A DNA stretch of 64,000 bases from Sphingobacterium multivorum (lineage in GTDB: Bacteria; Bacteroidota; Bacteroidia; Sphingobacteriales; Sphingobacteriaceae). Position numbers and translations under genes: made by a program. The stretch lies in the NCBI RefSeq assembly GCF_039511225.1, contig NZ_CP154261.1, forward strand, positions 3,720,001 through 3,784,000, read 5' to 3'. The first letter of the stretch is position 1, and each line of letters begins with the position of its first letter. Positions 8,868 through 17,621 of this stretch are shown here, one piece after another. Under the pieces are notes generated by a model that searched no databases, was not told the DNA's origin, and worked only from the letters and a program-made list of their open reading frames with translations.

Positions 8868-10994
8868 CTATTTAAATTCTTTGGGAAGCGGTCTCTCCAA
8901 CAAGTATTGGTAGTAGAAACGCGCACGCTCATTAAAATCATATTTACTTTTCGAACGATCAAATCCATGACGGCTTCCCGGATAGATCATCAATTCAAAA
9001 GGGACAGTTCGATCAGTTAATTTATCGACAAGTTGGGTTGTATTCTGCAAATGAACATTGTCATCCATATCGCCATGCATAATGCGCAACACGCCTTTAT
9101 AATTATTGGCATAGGTTAACACAGAACCGGCTTTATAGCCTTCCGGATTATCCTGCGGCGTATCCATCCACCTTTCGGTATAATGGCTATCATACAGATC
9201 CCATGAGGTAACCGGTGCACCAGCAATACCAAAATCAAATACATCTGCGGCCTTCGTCATCGCTAAACAAGTCATATACCCGCCGTAGCTATGGCCGGTG
9301 ATAAGCACCTTGTTTTTAGCGACCCAAGGTTGCGATTTTAACCATTTGACAATTGTTGAATAATCAATGATCTCCCAGTGACCAAGATTGCGGTGCATAT
9401 AAGCAACGCCTTGTTTACCAAAATGACCGGATGCCCGGTGATCTGCGGACACCTGAATAATGCCCTCATTGGCCCAATACTGATTGGCGGTTCCTTTCCA
9501 GGTATCTTTTACCGTTCCTGCATCGGGCCCACCATAGATACTGAAAACAACGGGGTAAACTTTTGTTTGATCAAAATTTGTCGGATACGTGATGGTGAGC
9601 GGAAGATCGAACAGCCCGTCGTCTGATTTCAGATGTAAGTATTCGGTTTTACCGTACGTATACGAAGCAAAATCGGCAGCTTTGCTATCCGCTAGCTGAC
9701 GTACGACTTTACCTTGATTATCCAACAATGCAAATCGATCCGGTGTGCTCACATTGGAGTATTTGGTAATAAAATATTTGCCATCAGGCGATACATTGAC
9801 ATCGTGCGAGTATTCACCGAACGTCAGACGTTTTAAGTTTTTACCCGAGTAATCCACGCGGTACAGATCAAAACGAGCTGAGTTTTCTTTACGTGCAGTA
9901 AAATAGATCACCTTGTTTTTTTCATCAATACGTTTTAATTCGGTCACCTGCCATTCGCCGGATGTAATTGGATTGACCAAGGTTCCATCCAATTTATAGA
10001 GGTAGTAATGGGCCCAGCCCGTCTTATCCGATTTTAAAATATAATATTTGTTGTCCGCCAGATACGTGATACGCTCATCGTGATCCAAATTGATCCAGGA
10101 AGCCTGCCGCTCGTCGTAGATTTCTTTTTTTGCACCAGAATTTGGATCTACCTGATAGAACTTTAAATTGTTCTGATCCCGGTTCATCCACTGCACCATT
10201 ACGTTTTTACTATCAAAAGCCCAATAAGGCTGACCAAAATACTGGTCATCTTTTTCATTGAAATCAGCCCAGGTGACTTTGCCTCCATCGAGATGAACTA
10301 TACCAACTTTAACTTCCGGATTTGGGTCACCGGCTTTAGGGTATCTTGTTTCTTCCAGATAGCCGTGTTGGCCTTTGGATGAATAAATCGGAAACATGGG
10401 AACCTTGGTATCATCGAAACGCATAAAAGCGATCTTACGGCTGTCCGGAGACCACCAGAACGCTTTGTATTTTGTCGGACGCCCAAGAATTTCCTCGTAA
10501 TATACCCAGGATGACCAACCATTGTAAATCACATCGGTACCGTCATTTGTATACTGCATTTCTTTTCCTGAAGCAACCTCCACGCTATACAGATTGCTTT
10601 TACGCGTAAAGGCAACATATCTACCATCCGGCGAAAGGGTCGGATTCTGTTCAGCAACATCAGGAGAGTTGGTTAGCTTCTTTGCTACACCATCGGTACC
10701 TTTCAGGAAGATATCATTGTTCTCGACATAAACAACCGTCCCTTCTTTAGCGGGAACTGTATAAATGCTTCTTTGACCTGATTTAATGTTAACCTGATAT
10801 AAACGACCATCATTTACATCATTTTCCAGATAAGTTGTCCCGTCTGCCCAGCCAGGATACTGATTGGTACGAACTGTCAACGATGACTTTTGCCCCCAGG
10901 ACTGTGCAAAATCCAATTTCTTTTGTGCGAAACCAACCTCGTGCACAAAAAAAACGATAGACGCACCTAAGAGTACTCTTGATACCGTATTCAT
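8868..10994 (-). CDS. dpp4: Dipeptidyl peptidase IV (S9B serine peptidase), exported
   Basis: Removes dipeptides with Pro or Ala in the second position from peptide N-termini; in Bacteroidota it acts in the periplasm as part of peptide use. About 708 residues from the ATG at 10994 (MNTVSRVLLGASIVFFV, a signal peptide ending near AQ). A frame 18 codons longer exists but would hide the signal peptide. Residues of about 50-470 form the DPP-IV beta-propeller, with a paired-Glu YYEEILGR near 180. The C-terminal hydrolase has the nucleophile Ser in GHSYGGYM, the Asp in GDMDDNVH and the His in GSRHGF, in the right order. Single-gene unit with its own terminator. Confidence 0.95.
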   Translation of the reverse strand: MNTVSRVLLGASIVFFVHEVGFAQKKLDFAQSWGQKSSLTVRTNQYPGWADGTTYLENDVNDGRLYQVNIKSGQRSIYTVPAKEGTVVYVENNDIFLKGTDGVAKKLTNSPDVAEQNPTLSPDGRYVAFTRKSNLYSVEVASGKEMQYTNDGTDVIYNGWSSWVYYEEILGRPTKYKAFWWSPDSRKIAFMRFDDTKVPMFPIYSSKGQHGYLEETRYPKAGDPNPEVKVGIVHLDGGKVTWADFNEKDDQYFGQPYWAFDSKNVMVQWMNRDQNNLKFYQVDPNSGAKKEIYDERQASWINLDHDERITYLADNKYYILKSDKTGWAHYYLYKLDGTLVNPITSGEWQVTELKRIDEKNKVIYFTARKENSARFDLYRVDYSGKNLKRLTFGEYSHDVNVSPDGKYFITKYSNVSTPDRFALLDNQGKVVRQLADSKAADFASYTYGKTEYLHLKSDDGLFDLPLTITYPTNFDQTKVYPVVFSIYGGPDAGTVKDTWKGTANQYWANEGIIQVSADHRASGHFGKQGVAYMHRNLGHWEIIDYSTIVKWLKSQPWVAKNKVLITGHSYGGYMTCLAMTKAADVFDFGIAGAPVTSWDLYDSHYTERWMDTPQDNPEGYKAGSVLTYANNYKGVLRIMHGDMDDNVHLQNTTQLVDKLTDRTVPFELMIYPGSRHGFDRSKSKYDFNERARFYYQYLLERPLPKEFK

Positions 10995-11138
10995 TAATTT
11001 TTGGATATGTTTATTAATTATTTTGGCTAAGATAAAGAATTGTGACAAATAACGACGATTTTGCCTGTAACAAGCTTAATTCAGATCTCGCATATCACAC
11101 GGTTTAGCAGAGATTTGATCAAGCCGCTCAATTCCTTG

Positions 11139-12236
11139 CTAAGGACGATGCTCGAACAGCGAAAGCTGTATGCCTTCCTTTGGAAAATCGGCTTCTTCCA
11201 CAAAATTTGATATCGAAACACCCAACAACCTCACTTTGTTCACCAGTTCAACCTTACTCAACAAACTATGAGCGGTGGCGTAAATTTTGTCTTCCGAATC
11301 AAAACTATTTTCTAAGGTTATACTTCGTGTCAACTGCACAAAATCGGCATACTTAATTTTTAAAGTTAGGGTTCGCCCGGAGATTTCCTTTTTCCCGATA
11401 CGTGTCCACAACTGTTTGCAGAGCCGTTGCAAAATGGTATTTAATTCTTCAAATGCTTCTACATCTTCGCCAAAAGTATCCTCAATACCCACTGATTTGC
11501 TGCTGCGATTCGGAACAACAGGGCGGTCATCAATTCCACGTACGATGCGATAAAAAAAATGCCCGGTCTTGCCAAACCAGCGCACCAAATCCTCTTCGCG
11601 CTGTTTTTTTAAATCAAGCCCAGTAAACAGTCCCAGTTCATGCATTTTTTTTGCCGTCACCTTACCTACCCCAAAAAACTTATCCACGGGCAATGACTCC
11701 ATAAACTTGACAATTTTGGAAGGACCTATAAATGTTAAACCATTGGGTTTGTCCATATCCGAAGCAATCTTTGCGACAAATTTATTGACGGAAACCCCAG
11801 CCGAGACCGTTAGATTCAATTCTTCTTTGATCGCCTCCTTAATGGCTTTGGCAATATCAATAGCCGAACCAATACCCTGTTTGTCTACCGTTACATCCAA
11901 AAAAGCTTCGTCGAGCGAGAGCGGTTCGATCAAGTCCGTATAACGGAGAAAAATCTCCCGAATTTGATATGAAACCTGCCGATACACATCAAAGCGCGGA
12001 TGGGTAAAGATAATATGAGGACACAACTGAAGAGCCTTTCGGGAGCTCATCGCAGATCTGACGCCAAATTTTCGTGCTTCATAACTGGCCGTCGCAACTA
12101 CTCCTCTCCCATCCGGAGAACCACCTACTGCAATCGCTTTCCCCCGATATTCGGGAAAATCACGCTGATCTACAGATGCATAAAAGGCATCCATATCCAA
12201 ATGAATAATCTTGCGATGTACCTGTTCGGGATCCAT
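11139..12236 (-). CDS. dinB: DNA polymerase IV (Y family)
   Basis: Error-prone translesion polymerase. 365 residues. The palm carboxylates are in HLDMDAFYASVD (D14, D16) and SLDEAFLDV (near 105). The thumb helix-hairpin-helix region (FGVGKVTAKKMHELGL) and the C-terminal little-finger domain are present. The C-terminus ends LSLFEHRP, which resembles the beta-clamp-binding motif QLSLF. A TAnnTTTG box ends four bases before the ATG, so the mRNA is probably leaderless. No LexA box was seen. Confidence 0.95.
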   Translation of the reverse strand: MDPEQVHRKIIHLDMDAFYASVDQRDFPEYRGKAIAVGGSPDGRGVVATASYEARKFGVRSAMSSRKALQLCPHIIFTHPRFDVYRQVSYQIREIFLRYTDLIEPLSLDEAFLDVTVDKQGIGSAIDIAKAIKEAIKEELNLTVSAGVSVNKFVAKIASDMDKPNGLTFIGPSKIVKFMESLPVDKFFGVGKVTAKKMHELGLFTGLDLKKQREEDLVRWFGKTGHFFYRIVRGIDDRPVVPNRSSKSVGIEDTFGEDVEAFEELNTILQRLCKQLWTRIGKKEISGRTLTLKIKYADFVQLTRSITLENSFDSEDKIYATAHSLLSKVELVNKVRLLGVSISNFVEEADFPKEGIQLSLFEHRP

Positions 12237-12240
12237 GATC

Positions 12241-12248
12241 CAAATTTA
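12241..12248 (-). promoter_or_regulatory. TAnnTTTG promoter box of dinB
   Basis: CAAATTTA on the plus strand reads TAAATTTG on the minus strand. Four bases separate it from the dinB ATG, the same spacing as at four other starts in this window. Confidence 0.55.
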
Positions 12249-12503
12249 CAAAAATTAGCATTACAGACTAAGAAAACCGAAAAATAACTAATAGAATTAG
12301 CAACTACAGCAAAGCCCGCAAACGGTACGCTCGGGAGCCTCTTACTCCAATCACGCTCGGCAACCTTCTAGGCTACATCTAAACCATTCGTTATTATGCT
12401 GTTAATTTTTTATCTTTAGGTGAAACTATAGGTTAGGCGAAAAAGCATCCAGTCCTGATAGTCTCGCACATGCTTACAAAAGGACTTAAATATTTAATGT
12501 ATT

Positions 12504-12908
12504 ATGGAAAATTTGCCAGAACAAAAAACAAAAAAATCCGGATTTAAGAAGTTTTTACTCATGCTGATCCTTTTACTTCTTGTGGGGGGCGGCTCCTATG
12601 TTTACTGGAAGTATTACTATGTATTCGGTGAAGGCGTAAAATCTGGTTATCTTAATTATGCTGTAAAAAAGGGTAATATTTTCAAGACATACGAAGGTAA
12701 ACTCATCCAGGAGGGCTTTGGGAGCATAAAAACGGGCGGTATCGCTAGCAATCAATTTGAATTTTCAATCGAAGATGATTCTATATTCCGTCAATTGGAG
12801 CTCAATAGTGGAAAGTACTTCGATCTGCGCTACAAAGAATATCATGGCGTTCTTCCCTGGCGTGGAAACACGGTTTATATTGTTGACAAAGTTGTCAATA
12901 TGAAATAG
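12504..12908 (+). CDS. Small membrane-anchored conserved protein, function unknown
   Basis: 134 residues. A lysine-rich cytoplasmic head (1-15) is followed by one membrane helix (about 16-36, rich in Leu and Gly) and a soluble domain of about 95 residues with the pattern GYLNYAVKKGNIFKTYEGKL...G. I recognise this as a protein widely conserved in Bacteroidota and often labelled 6-phosphogluconate dehydrogenase in databases; nothing in the sequence supports that label, since it has no nucleotide-binding motif. It stands alone, divergent from dinB. Confidence 0.8.
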   Translation: MENLPEQKTKKSGFKKFLLMLILLLLVGGGSYVYWKYYYVFGEGVKSGYLNYAVKKGNIFKTYEGKLIQEGFGSIKTGGIASNQFEFSIEDDSIFRQLELNSGKYFDLRYKEYHGVLPWRGNTVYIVDKVVNMK

Positions 12909-12949
12909 AAATTTACGTTCCCGATTGAAAATTTTTCGACACAGCCTGC

Positions 12950-13903
12950 TTATGCAGAAAGCACATCACGCACGATCAATTTTTCGTTAAAAAAACTTTT
13001 TAAAATGGTCCCGTCACCATGTAGTGTCCAAACTTCCTGGGGATTTACCATCTTAATGTAGTGAAGAATATCATTCCAGTCCACATGATCTGAAATATAC
13101 AATTCGATATCATTCTGTGCCTGTAAACGTTTCCAGCCTGAGGCAAATGCACGCAATACTTTGGTTGCCCTAAAATAACTATTAAAAGTCATCGGCGGTA
13201 CCAGATAAACTTTATTCTGTTCGCCCTGTTTCATTTCTTTTCTGTTGTAGGGTTCATAGTCTAATTTCTTCAGCCCATGCTGGTCATAAAGACGATGATA
13301 CGGCAATATACCACTATGCACAAGCACTTTTCGCTCCGGACAGTACCTGTTGATCAAATCGGTTATCCGCTGCGCCTTGCCCAACACATAAGTACCTAAT
13401 AAGATATTGCTGGCATGTCCGTCGAGTTTTTTTATCTCCTCCGCAGGATCTGGGTGTATAATATCCGGATTTGCAAATGTGCTTTCTGTAATAAGGACAT
13501 CGGCTTGCTGCACTTCGATCGGCTCGCAAGTCTCATCAGCTTGCAATTTGTAATCGCCCGTGTATAGGTAGCGCACTCCCCGGTATTCCATGAGTATTTG
13601 TGCCGAACCCAATATATGACCTGCTGGTAAAAATGTGATTTCGACCGCGCCTATTTTAAAGGGGCTATTGAACAATTTGACCTGATAAGAATCTTTGCGG
13701 TTTTGTTTATAACGATAGGTCATAAACAAGGAGGTCGCCTGTGTGGCATACACATAGTCGTGTCCCGAACTGGCGTGATCTCCATGGGCATGAGACACCA
13801 CATTGTGCAAGACGGGATTGCTGGCATCGATAAAAAAATCGCCATAACGGCAGTAGTAGCCCTCTGGCTTTCTGACTAAGAAGTCAGGCAATATTGTAGA
13901 CAT
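12950..13903 (-). CDS. Ligase-associated DNA exonuclease (metallo-beta-lactamase/beta-CASP type)
   Basis: 317 residues, matching the ligase-associated exonuclease family of DNA repair clusters. The metal site HxHxDH is SHAHGDH (H38, H40, D42, H43); further ligands lie in LPAGHILGSA and YTGDY, and beta-CASP-type residues follow (VLVHSGILPYH, HVDW, TLHGDG). In many bacteria this gene sits beside an ATP-dependent DNA ligase and a helicase; here neither is present and its neighbour is coaE, four bases upstream on the same strand. Substrate polarity cannot be told from the sequence. Confidence 0.88.
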   Translation of the reverse strand: MSTILPDFLVRKPEGYYCRYGDFFIDASNPVLHNVVSHAHGDHASSGHDYVYATQATSLFMTYRYKQNRKDSYQVKLFNSPFKIGAVEITFLPAGHILGSAQILMEYRGVRYLYTGDYKLQADETCEPIEVQQADVLITESTFANPDIIHPDPAEEIKKLDGHASNILLGTYVLGKAQRITDLINRYCPERKVLVHSGILPYHRLYDQHGLKKLDYEPYNRKEMKQGEQNKVYLVPPMTFNSYFRATKVLRAFASGWKRLQAQNDIELYISDHVDWNDILHYIKMVNPQEVWTLHGDGTILKSFFNEKLIVRDVLSA

Positions 13904-13907
13904 ACGC

Positions 13908-14483
13908 TTATTTTAGAAATTTTTGATGTAGCGTCCACACCTGCGGCAATAGCGGTGTGGTACCATCATTCACAATGACGAAGTCTGCCATTTTTAATTT
14001 TTCTTCGTCGGGGAGTTGCTTATTCATGCGCTCCATGACCTGTTCTTCTGTAACAGCATCGCGTTCCATAACACGTTTAAGACGAACAGGTAAAGGCGCC
14101 GTTACCAGTATGGTATAATCAAGATCCTTGTAAGAACCACTTTCAAAAAGCAAAGCAGCCTCCTTGAGCGAATAACGGAATTTTTGTTGTTCGGCCCAGT
14201 CCTTAGCTGCCTGAATAACGACAGGATGCACAATGCCATTCACGCGTTCGAGCTTCGTTTTGTCGGAGAATATCTGTTCAGCTAAAAAAGCCCGATCCAA
14301 CTTCCCTTCCTTGTAGGTCTGCTCGCCGAATTCGGCAATCAGGCGTTCTTTAATCCGTAAATCGGTATTCATAAGTTTCTTGGCTTCTTCATCCGCATTA
14401 TAGACAGGAACCCCCAAAGCTCTAAAAAGCTGACAGATAAATGTTTTACCGGATCCAATTCCGCCTGTTATTCCAATCTTCAT
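13908..14483 (-). CDS. coaE: Dephospho-CoA kinase
   Basis: Last step of CoA synthesis: phosphorylates the 3'-hydroxyl of dephospho-CoA with ATP. 191 residues. The P-loop GGIGSGKT is at 7-14, with the acidic YNADEEAK after it and the family motif HP near 80 (GIVHPVV). It lies nine bases after the YbbR-like gene and four bases before the exonuclease gene, so the three form an operon. In Bacteroidota coaE usually closes the nusB-yajC-ybbR-coaE block. Confidence 0.96.
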   Translation of the reverse strand: MKIGITGGIGSGKTFICQLFRALGVPVYNADEEAKKLMNTDLRIKERLIAEFGEQTYKEGKLDRAFLAEQIFSDKTKLERVNGIVHPVVIQAAKDWAEQQKFRYSLKEAALLFESGSYKDLDYTILVTAPLPVRLKRVMERDAVTEEQVMERMNKQLPDEEKLKMADFVIVNDGTTPLLPQVWTLHQKFLK

Positions 14484-14492
14484 TTAATAGCA

Positions 14493-15443
14493 TTATTTAC
14501 GTACAAAAAAGTCTACGTTTTGGGGAACCACACTGATTATCTTACAATAATCGGGTACCTTGGTTAGCAAAATAGGCAAGTATTGCACCTCATTTTTCTC
14601 CCAATCGGACAAATCCACCACGGCTTCAAAATCGCGCGATGTATAGTTATTATAATCCTTAACGGACATCAACACCGTCACGACCACTTTGCTTGGACTA
14701 AGCCTAACAGAGCTATAGCGTTGGCCATTTTCAACTTTCACGGGTAATTCAATCACTTTCTCCGTTAATTCACCTACCGGCATTAGCACCTCGACCGAAG
14801 TCGGATAAACGTTGATATTCGCTTTTTGATTACGCGCCAGGTTGGCCACGGTCCGAACATCAGTTTCCACTTCCTTCCCACGAACGGTATCGGTTTCCCA
14901 ATACTCAATGGCCGAAACATCCTCATAAGGCCCTGTAATGGTTACATAGGCTGGGGTAATTTTAGTATCTGCAATAAAGCCATAACCACGCTTAAAGCCT
15001 ATATTAGACAGCGGTTTGACAGGCACCTTACGCTGCGTTTGTTTCGAAAAATCAAAAAACAGGGTATCAGGGCTCACTGACACAACGCGTTGTTCATGTG
15101 GAAACTGCCGGTTGATAAAGCCCAATTGATTGGAAAAAACAATCCAATCTTTAGTTTTTAAAGAGCTTAGGTCAACCTGAACCTTTGGGGTTTCCAAAGC
15201 AGCTTTGGAAAACAGAAATTGCCATCCCGTCATCTCGAGTTTCACTTTTACCGTATCCGATTGTTGCGGGTGGAATGCGCGTTTTTCGGGAAGATTGACA
15301 TATTCAATTGCTGCCTTAACGGACACAGTATATTGATTGGAGATTGAAAACAATAACCAAGCTAATAACGAAATTCCAACACAACGCACGAAGACATTTA
15401 TCTTACGCCGTTGGGTTTTATTTATTCGAACTGCATTCGCCAT
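14493..15443 (-). CDS. YbbR-like domain protein, membrane-anchored
   Basis: 316 residues with an N-terminal basic segment, one membrane helix (about 14-34) and an extracytoplasmic part that carries YbbR-like beta repeats. The role is not firmly known; in Firmicutes YbbR (CdaR) controls diadenylate cyclase, but no cyclase gene is present here. A TAnnTTTG box (15448-15455) ends four bases before the ATG, which marks a transcript start directly here and cuts the gene off from the yajC side of the cluster. Confidence 0.85.
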   Translation of the reverse strand: MANAVRINKTQRRKINVFVRCVGISLLAWLLFSISNQYTVSVKAAIEYVNLPEKRAFHPQQSDTVKVKLEMTGWQFLFSKAALETPKVQVDLSSLKTKDWIVFSNQLGFINRQFPHEQRVVSVSPDTLFFDFSKQTQRKVPVKPLSNIGFKRGYGFIADTKITPAYVTITGPYEDVSAIEYWETDTVRGKEVETDVRTVANLARNQKANINVYPTSVEVLMPVGELTEKVIELPVKVENGQRYSSVRLSPSKVVVTVLMSVKDYNNYTSRDFEAVVDLSDWEKNEVQYLPILLTKVPDYCKIISVVPQNVDFFVRK

Positions 15444-15447
15444 GATA

Positions 15448-15455
15448 CAAACTTA
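15448..15455 (-). promoter_or_regulatory. TAnnTTTG promoter box of the ybbR-coaE-exonuclease operon
   Basis: Plus-strand CAAACTTA reads TAAGTTTG. Four-base gap to the ATG at 15443, implying a leaderless mRNA. Confidence 0.55.
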
Positions 15456-15495
15456 ATCAATTTGCGCAAAAATTAGCGTTCTTATCTGCATTTCA

Positions 15496-16470
15496 TCACA
15501 AAGACGCCAATATTTCCATTGCATTTTTCTCTTTTGTGGCAAGGGTTTTGAAAATTGCTGATGCCTGCTGGACAGCATCGAAACTGGCCGTCTCAGCAAT
15601 TTGATTAAACAATTCCGACAGGGATGTCCATAATAATGCAATCTGTACAAACTCATGATGAACCACCTCGAGTTGTTTTATTCCAAGGAGATCGTAACTT
15701 TCCCTGATAAAGTCGCGGTAGAGATTTCGAAACAGGGCACCACCAGTCCCCGCTTTCTCCATAAAATCTGCGGCCATTTTAAATTCGCTTTCAATAGCCT
15801 GACTCGTCTTGTACCACTTAATCACCTCTTCACTGGTCTTCAAAATTCCTCGATATGAAATATTGTTGATGGGCGGTGAAAGGTATTCCTTTGCATTAGC
15901 CACCACCGCAGCGATTACTGCTTGTTTCAGGTCAACGTTCTCACTATTGCCTGCTATGGTATAATACAGATTTTTGGACGACATAGGCCCTTTCTCTGCC
16001 CGCGCTAAAGCTAAACTTGCAAGAGACGTCTGCACACTACCGCCCTGCTGTCTCGTATCCACCAAATAGGCGTGATCATCGTCATAGTCATACATAGCTA
16101 CATAATGCCCCGCAAAATGAAATGGCTTAGTAAAATATTCCAGATAATAGGCATCGAGCTTCAATCCCACAGGTTGCCCCTCGTCCAAGAGCTGTCGTAC
16201 AGCCTGCCAGGCTTTTGTTTTTGAAGAGGTTTCATGAACGCTGAGGTCGAGGCCGAGATTTTTGCAGATATGCTGGGTCAGAAGATCCGTTTTTATTCGT
16301 CCGCCCAAAAATGGAAAGTCCATGGTTTTCATTTTCCAATAGATAAAACTAAGCCCTTGCCCCAACCCAAAGAGCATCGGTTCAGAAAGTTCAATGCCAA
16401 GATGGTTCAGTAATGTACCTGTCGCCGTGGTTTCACAATGTTGCCCATCAAACGGTGTAAGATTTTTCAT
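15496..16470 (-). CDS. BtrH N-terminal domain / DUF4872-like protein
   Basis: 324 residues. The N-terminal half has the BtrH-type, C39-peptidase-like pattern: FDGQHCETTATGTLLNHLG (Cys of the nucleophile type), then HFAGHYVAMYDYD and YLVDTRQQGG, which supply a possible His and Asp. BtrH is an acyltransferase of butirosin synthesis; in this setting the substrate is unknown. The C-terminal half is helical and DUF4872-like. The ATG at 16470 is chosen because a TAnnTTTG box (16485-16492) overlaps the alternative GTG start at 16485, so that codon would lie upstream of the transcript start. The gene separates ybbR from yajC. Confidence 0.75.
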   Translation of the reverse strand: MKNLTPFDGQHCETTATGTLLNHLGIELSEPMLFGLGQGLSFIYWKMKTMDFPFLGGRIKTDLLTQHICKNLGLDLSVHETSSKTKAWQAVRQLLDEGQPVGLKLDAYYLEYFTKPFHFAGHYVAMYDYDDDHAYLVDTRQQGGSVQTSLASLALARAEKGPMSSKNLYYTIAGNSENVDLKQAVIAAVVANAKEYLSPPINNISYRGILKTSEEVIKWYKTSQAIESEFKMAADFMEKAGTGGALFRNLYRDFIRESYDLLGIKQLEVVHHEFVQIALLWTSLSELFNQIAETASFDAVQQASAIFKTLATKEKNAMEILASL

Positions 16471-16484
16471 AGCATTCTTTTTCA

Positions 16485-16492
16485 CAAAATTA
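16485..16492 (-). promoter_or_regulatory. TAnnTTTG promoter box of the BtrH-like gene
   Basis: CAAAATTA on the plus strand reads TAATTTTG. It lies 14 bases before the chosen ATG and decides the start of that gene. Confidence 0.5.
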
Positions 16493-16609
16493 GAGGCTCG
16501 ATTGACAATGTAATGTCAGCAGTGGCTTAAATCTTAGAAACAAATAAAAAACAGTTGAGAATAACCTCGCAAAAACGATTGCATGTGGCAATTATTGTGT
16601 TTTATGTTA

Positions 16610-16699
16610 ACTAGGGTTTTACAGGGGTATTACAGGGGGTTAACAGGGGTATAACAGGGGTAAATCCCCTGTTAACCCCCTATTAATCCCCTGTAAAAA
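16610..16699. repeat. Array of 11-bp ACAGGGG units: direct copies followed by inverted copies
   Basis: Four direct 11-bp units start at 16621, 16632, 16643 and 16654 (ACAGGGG plus a four-base AT-rich spacer). Three inverted units follow in the same 11-bp register at 16665, 16676 and 16687 (TCCCCTGTTAA, CCCCCTATTAA, TCCCCTGTAAA). A degenerate direct unit (ACTAGGGTTTT) at 16610 is also in phase. The two halves can pair over about 33 bp (16617-16649 with 16666-16699), leaving a 15-base loop. The period is about one helical turn. It lies between the BtrH-like gene and a broken DUF6266-like gene. Function unknown. Confidence 0.9.
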
Positions 16700-16783
16700 T
16701 AGTATTACCACTAAAGTAATTAGGAAAATAGTAGTAAATTGGTAATAAGCTAAATACTAAGCATTATAAACAAAAAAAGAGGA

Positions 16784-17138
16784 ATAGCTAGGGCAATTTT
16801 ACAAAACGGTCCGAATGGACCTATTATTGGTAAATTTGGATCAGTGAGTGCCTACCCCATTATCCAACTGCCAAGTCAGTATCAACAATGATGTAATCGA
16901 CCTGAGCTGGGATGCAGATGATCAATATAGTGATAACGTATATAAAATCAATCTGGTATTATTGGACCCATTTAATGAATCCCATTTAAGAACTTCTATC
17001 GCAAGCGTAAGTGAAGGTTCTTGTTCAGTTCAATTTGACTGGTTAAAGCGAAAAACCATTGATTTCCATGTCTATGTCGGAATATGGGATACCTTAGATG
17101 GCGGTTTTTCGAATTCCATTTATTGTGGAGTAATCTAA
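16784..17138 (+). pseudogene. Broken DUF6266-like gene (lost start, frameshift, internal deletion)
   Basis: Two reading frames together resemble one DUF6266 protein. From 16784 one frame reads ARAILQNGPNGPIIGKFGSVSAY, like the DUF6266 N-terminus, but the expected ATG is ATA (an AAGAGG purine run precedes it) and the frame stops at 16889-16891. A second frame, open from GTG 16848 to 17138, carries a C-terminal-like part (VIDLSWDADDQYSDNVY ... FHVYVGIWDTLDGGFSNSIYCGVI). The middle of the protein is missing: about 115 codons remain where the family usually has about 200. The GTG frame might still be translated, but I judge it a relic. The family assignment is from memory of the motif pattern. 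Confidence 0.55.
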
Positions 17139-17245
17139 AGCATGTTACTTTTCTAATTTCAACCCGAGAAATATTAATAAATGGTTCATCAAAGCAAACA
17201 AAATAAAAATACGTTCTATATTTTCTTTCACTTACTTCATCAATT

Positions 17246-17365
17246 TCATCCAATTTGGATGGATGGCTCATAACAGTCCCGATCCTCCTTATTTGCAATT
17301 TCAGAAGGCTGTTTCGCTGTTTGATTTAATTTTCTGCGTTCTTCTTTCAATTCTAATGATACCAT
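17246..17365 (-). CDS. Possible 39-residue protein with a strong Shine-Dalgarno sequence
   Basis: ATG at 17363-17365, stop at 17246-17248. The product is charged (MVSLELKEERRKLNQ...) and matches nothing I know. What draws attention is GGAGG five bases before the ATG, unusual for this organism. A second frame starts inside it (MSHPSKLDEIDEVSERKY..., ATG near 17271) behind another GGAGG and runs into the broken DUF6266 gene on the other strand. They may be remains of a transferred element. Weak coding evidence. Confidence 0.3.
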   Translation of the reverse strand: MVSLELKEERRKLNQTAKQPSEIANKEDRDCYEPSIQIG

Positions 17366-17569
17366 AATTACCTCCGATGTCTAGAAATACAAAATATTCA
17401 CTATACTAATTGGAATAGGGATACATTTTAGACTGAATCTCGTAAGACGAAATTATAAAAATTACCACCAAAACATCATTTCGTGTTATCAAAAATCGGG
17501 GATACCAGCGCACTTTTACCCTATTCGAGACTCGTTGCCTAGCATAATCGTTTTAACGGGAACATAATA
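17366..17569. other. Intergenic stretch without recognised content
   Basis: AT-rich sequence between the small SD-led frame and the yajC terminator. I see no open frame of note, no promoter box and no repeat. Confidence 0.5.
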
Positions 17570-17601
17570 AAAAAAGCCAGTTTTCTACGAAAACTGGCTT
17601 T
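17570..17601 (-). terminator. Terminator after yajC
   Basis: Perfect 13-bp stem AAAGCCAGTTTTC / GAAAACTGGCTTT with a TAC loop, then U residues on the minus strand. It ends the nusB-DUF1573-yajC transcript 21 bases after the yajC stop. Confidence 0.9.
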
Positions 17602-17621
17602 CATTTCTTTCCCAAAAAAGT

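Noticed and set aside
11569..11943. 124-residue plus-strand frame inside dinB
   Set aside because: Antisense shadow of the polymerase, no family features.
12300..12420. GC-richer stretch between dinB and the next gene as a possible tRNA or riboswitch
   Set aside because: No cloverleaf pairing, no GTTCRA loop and no known riboswitch core could be found by eye.
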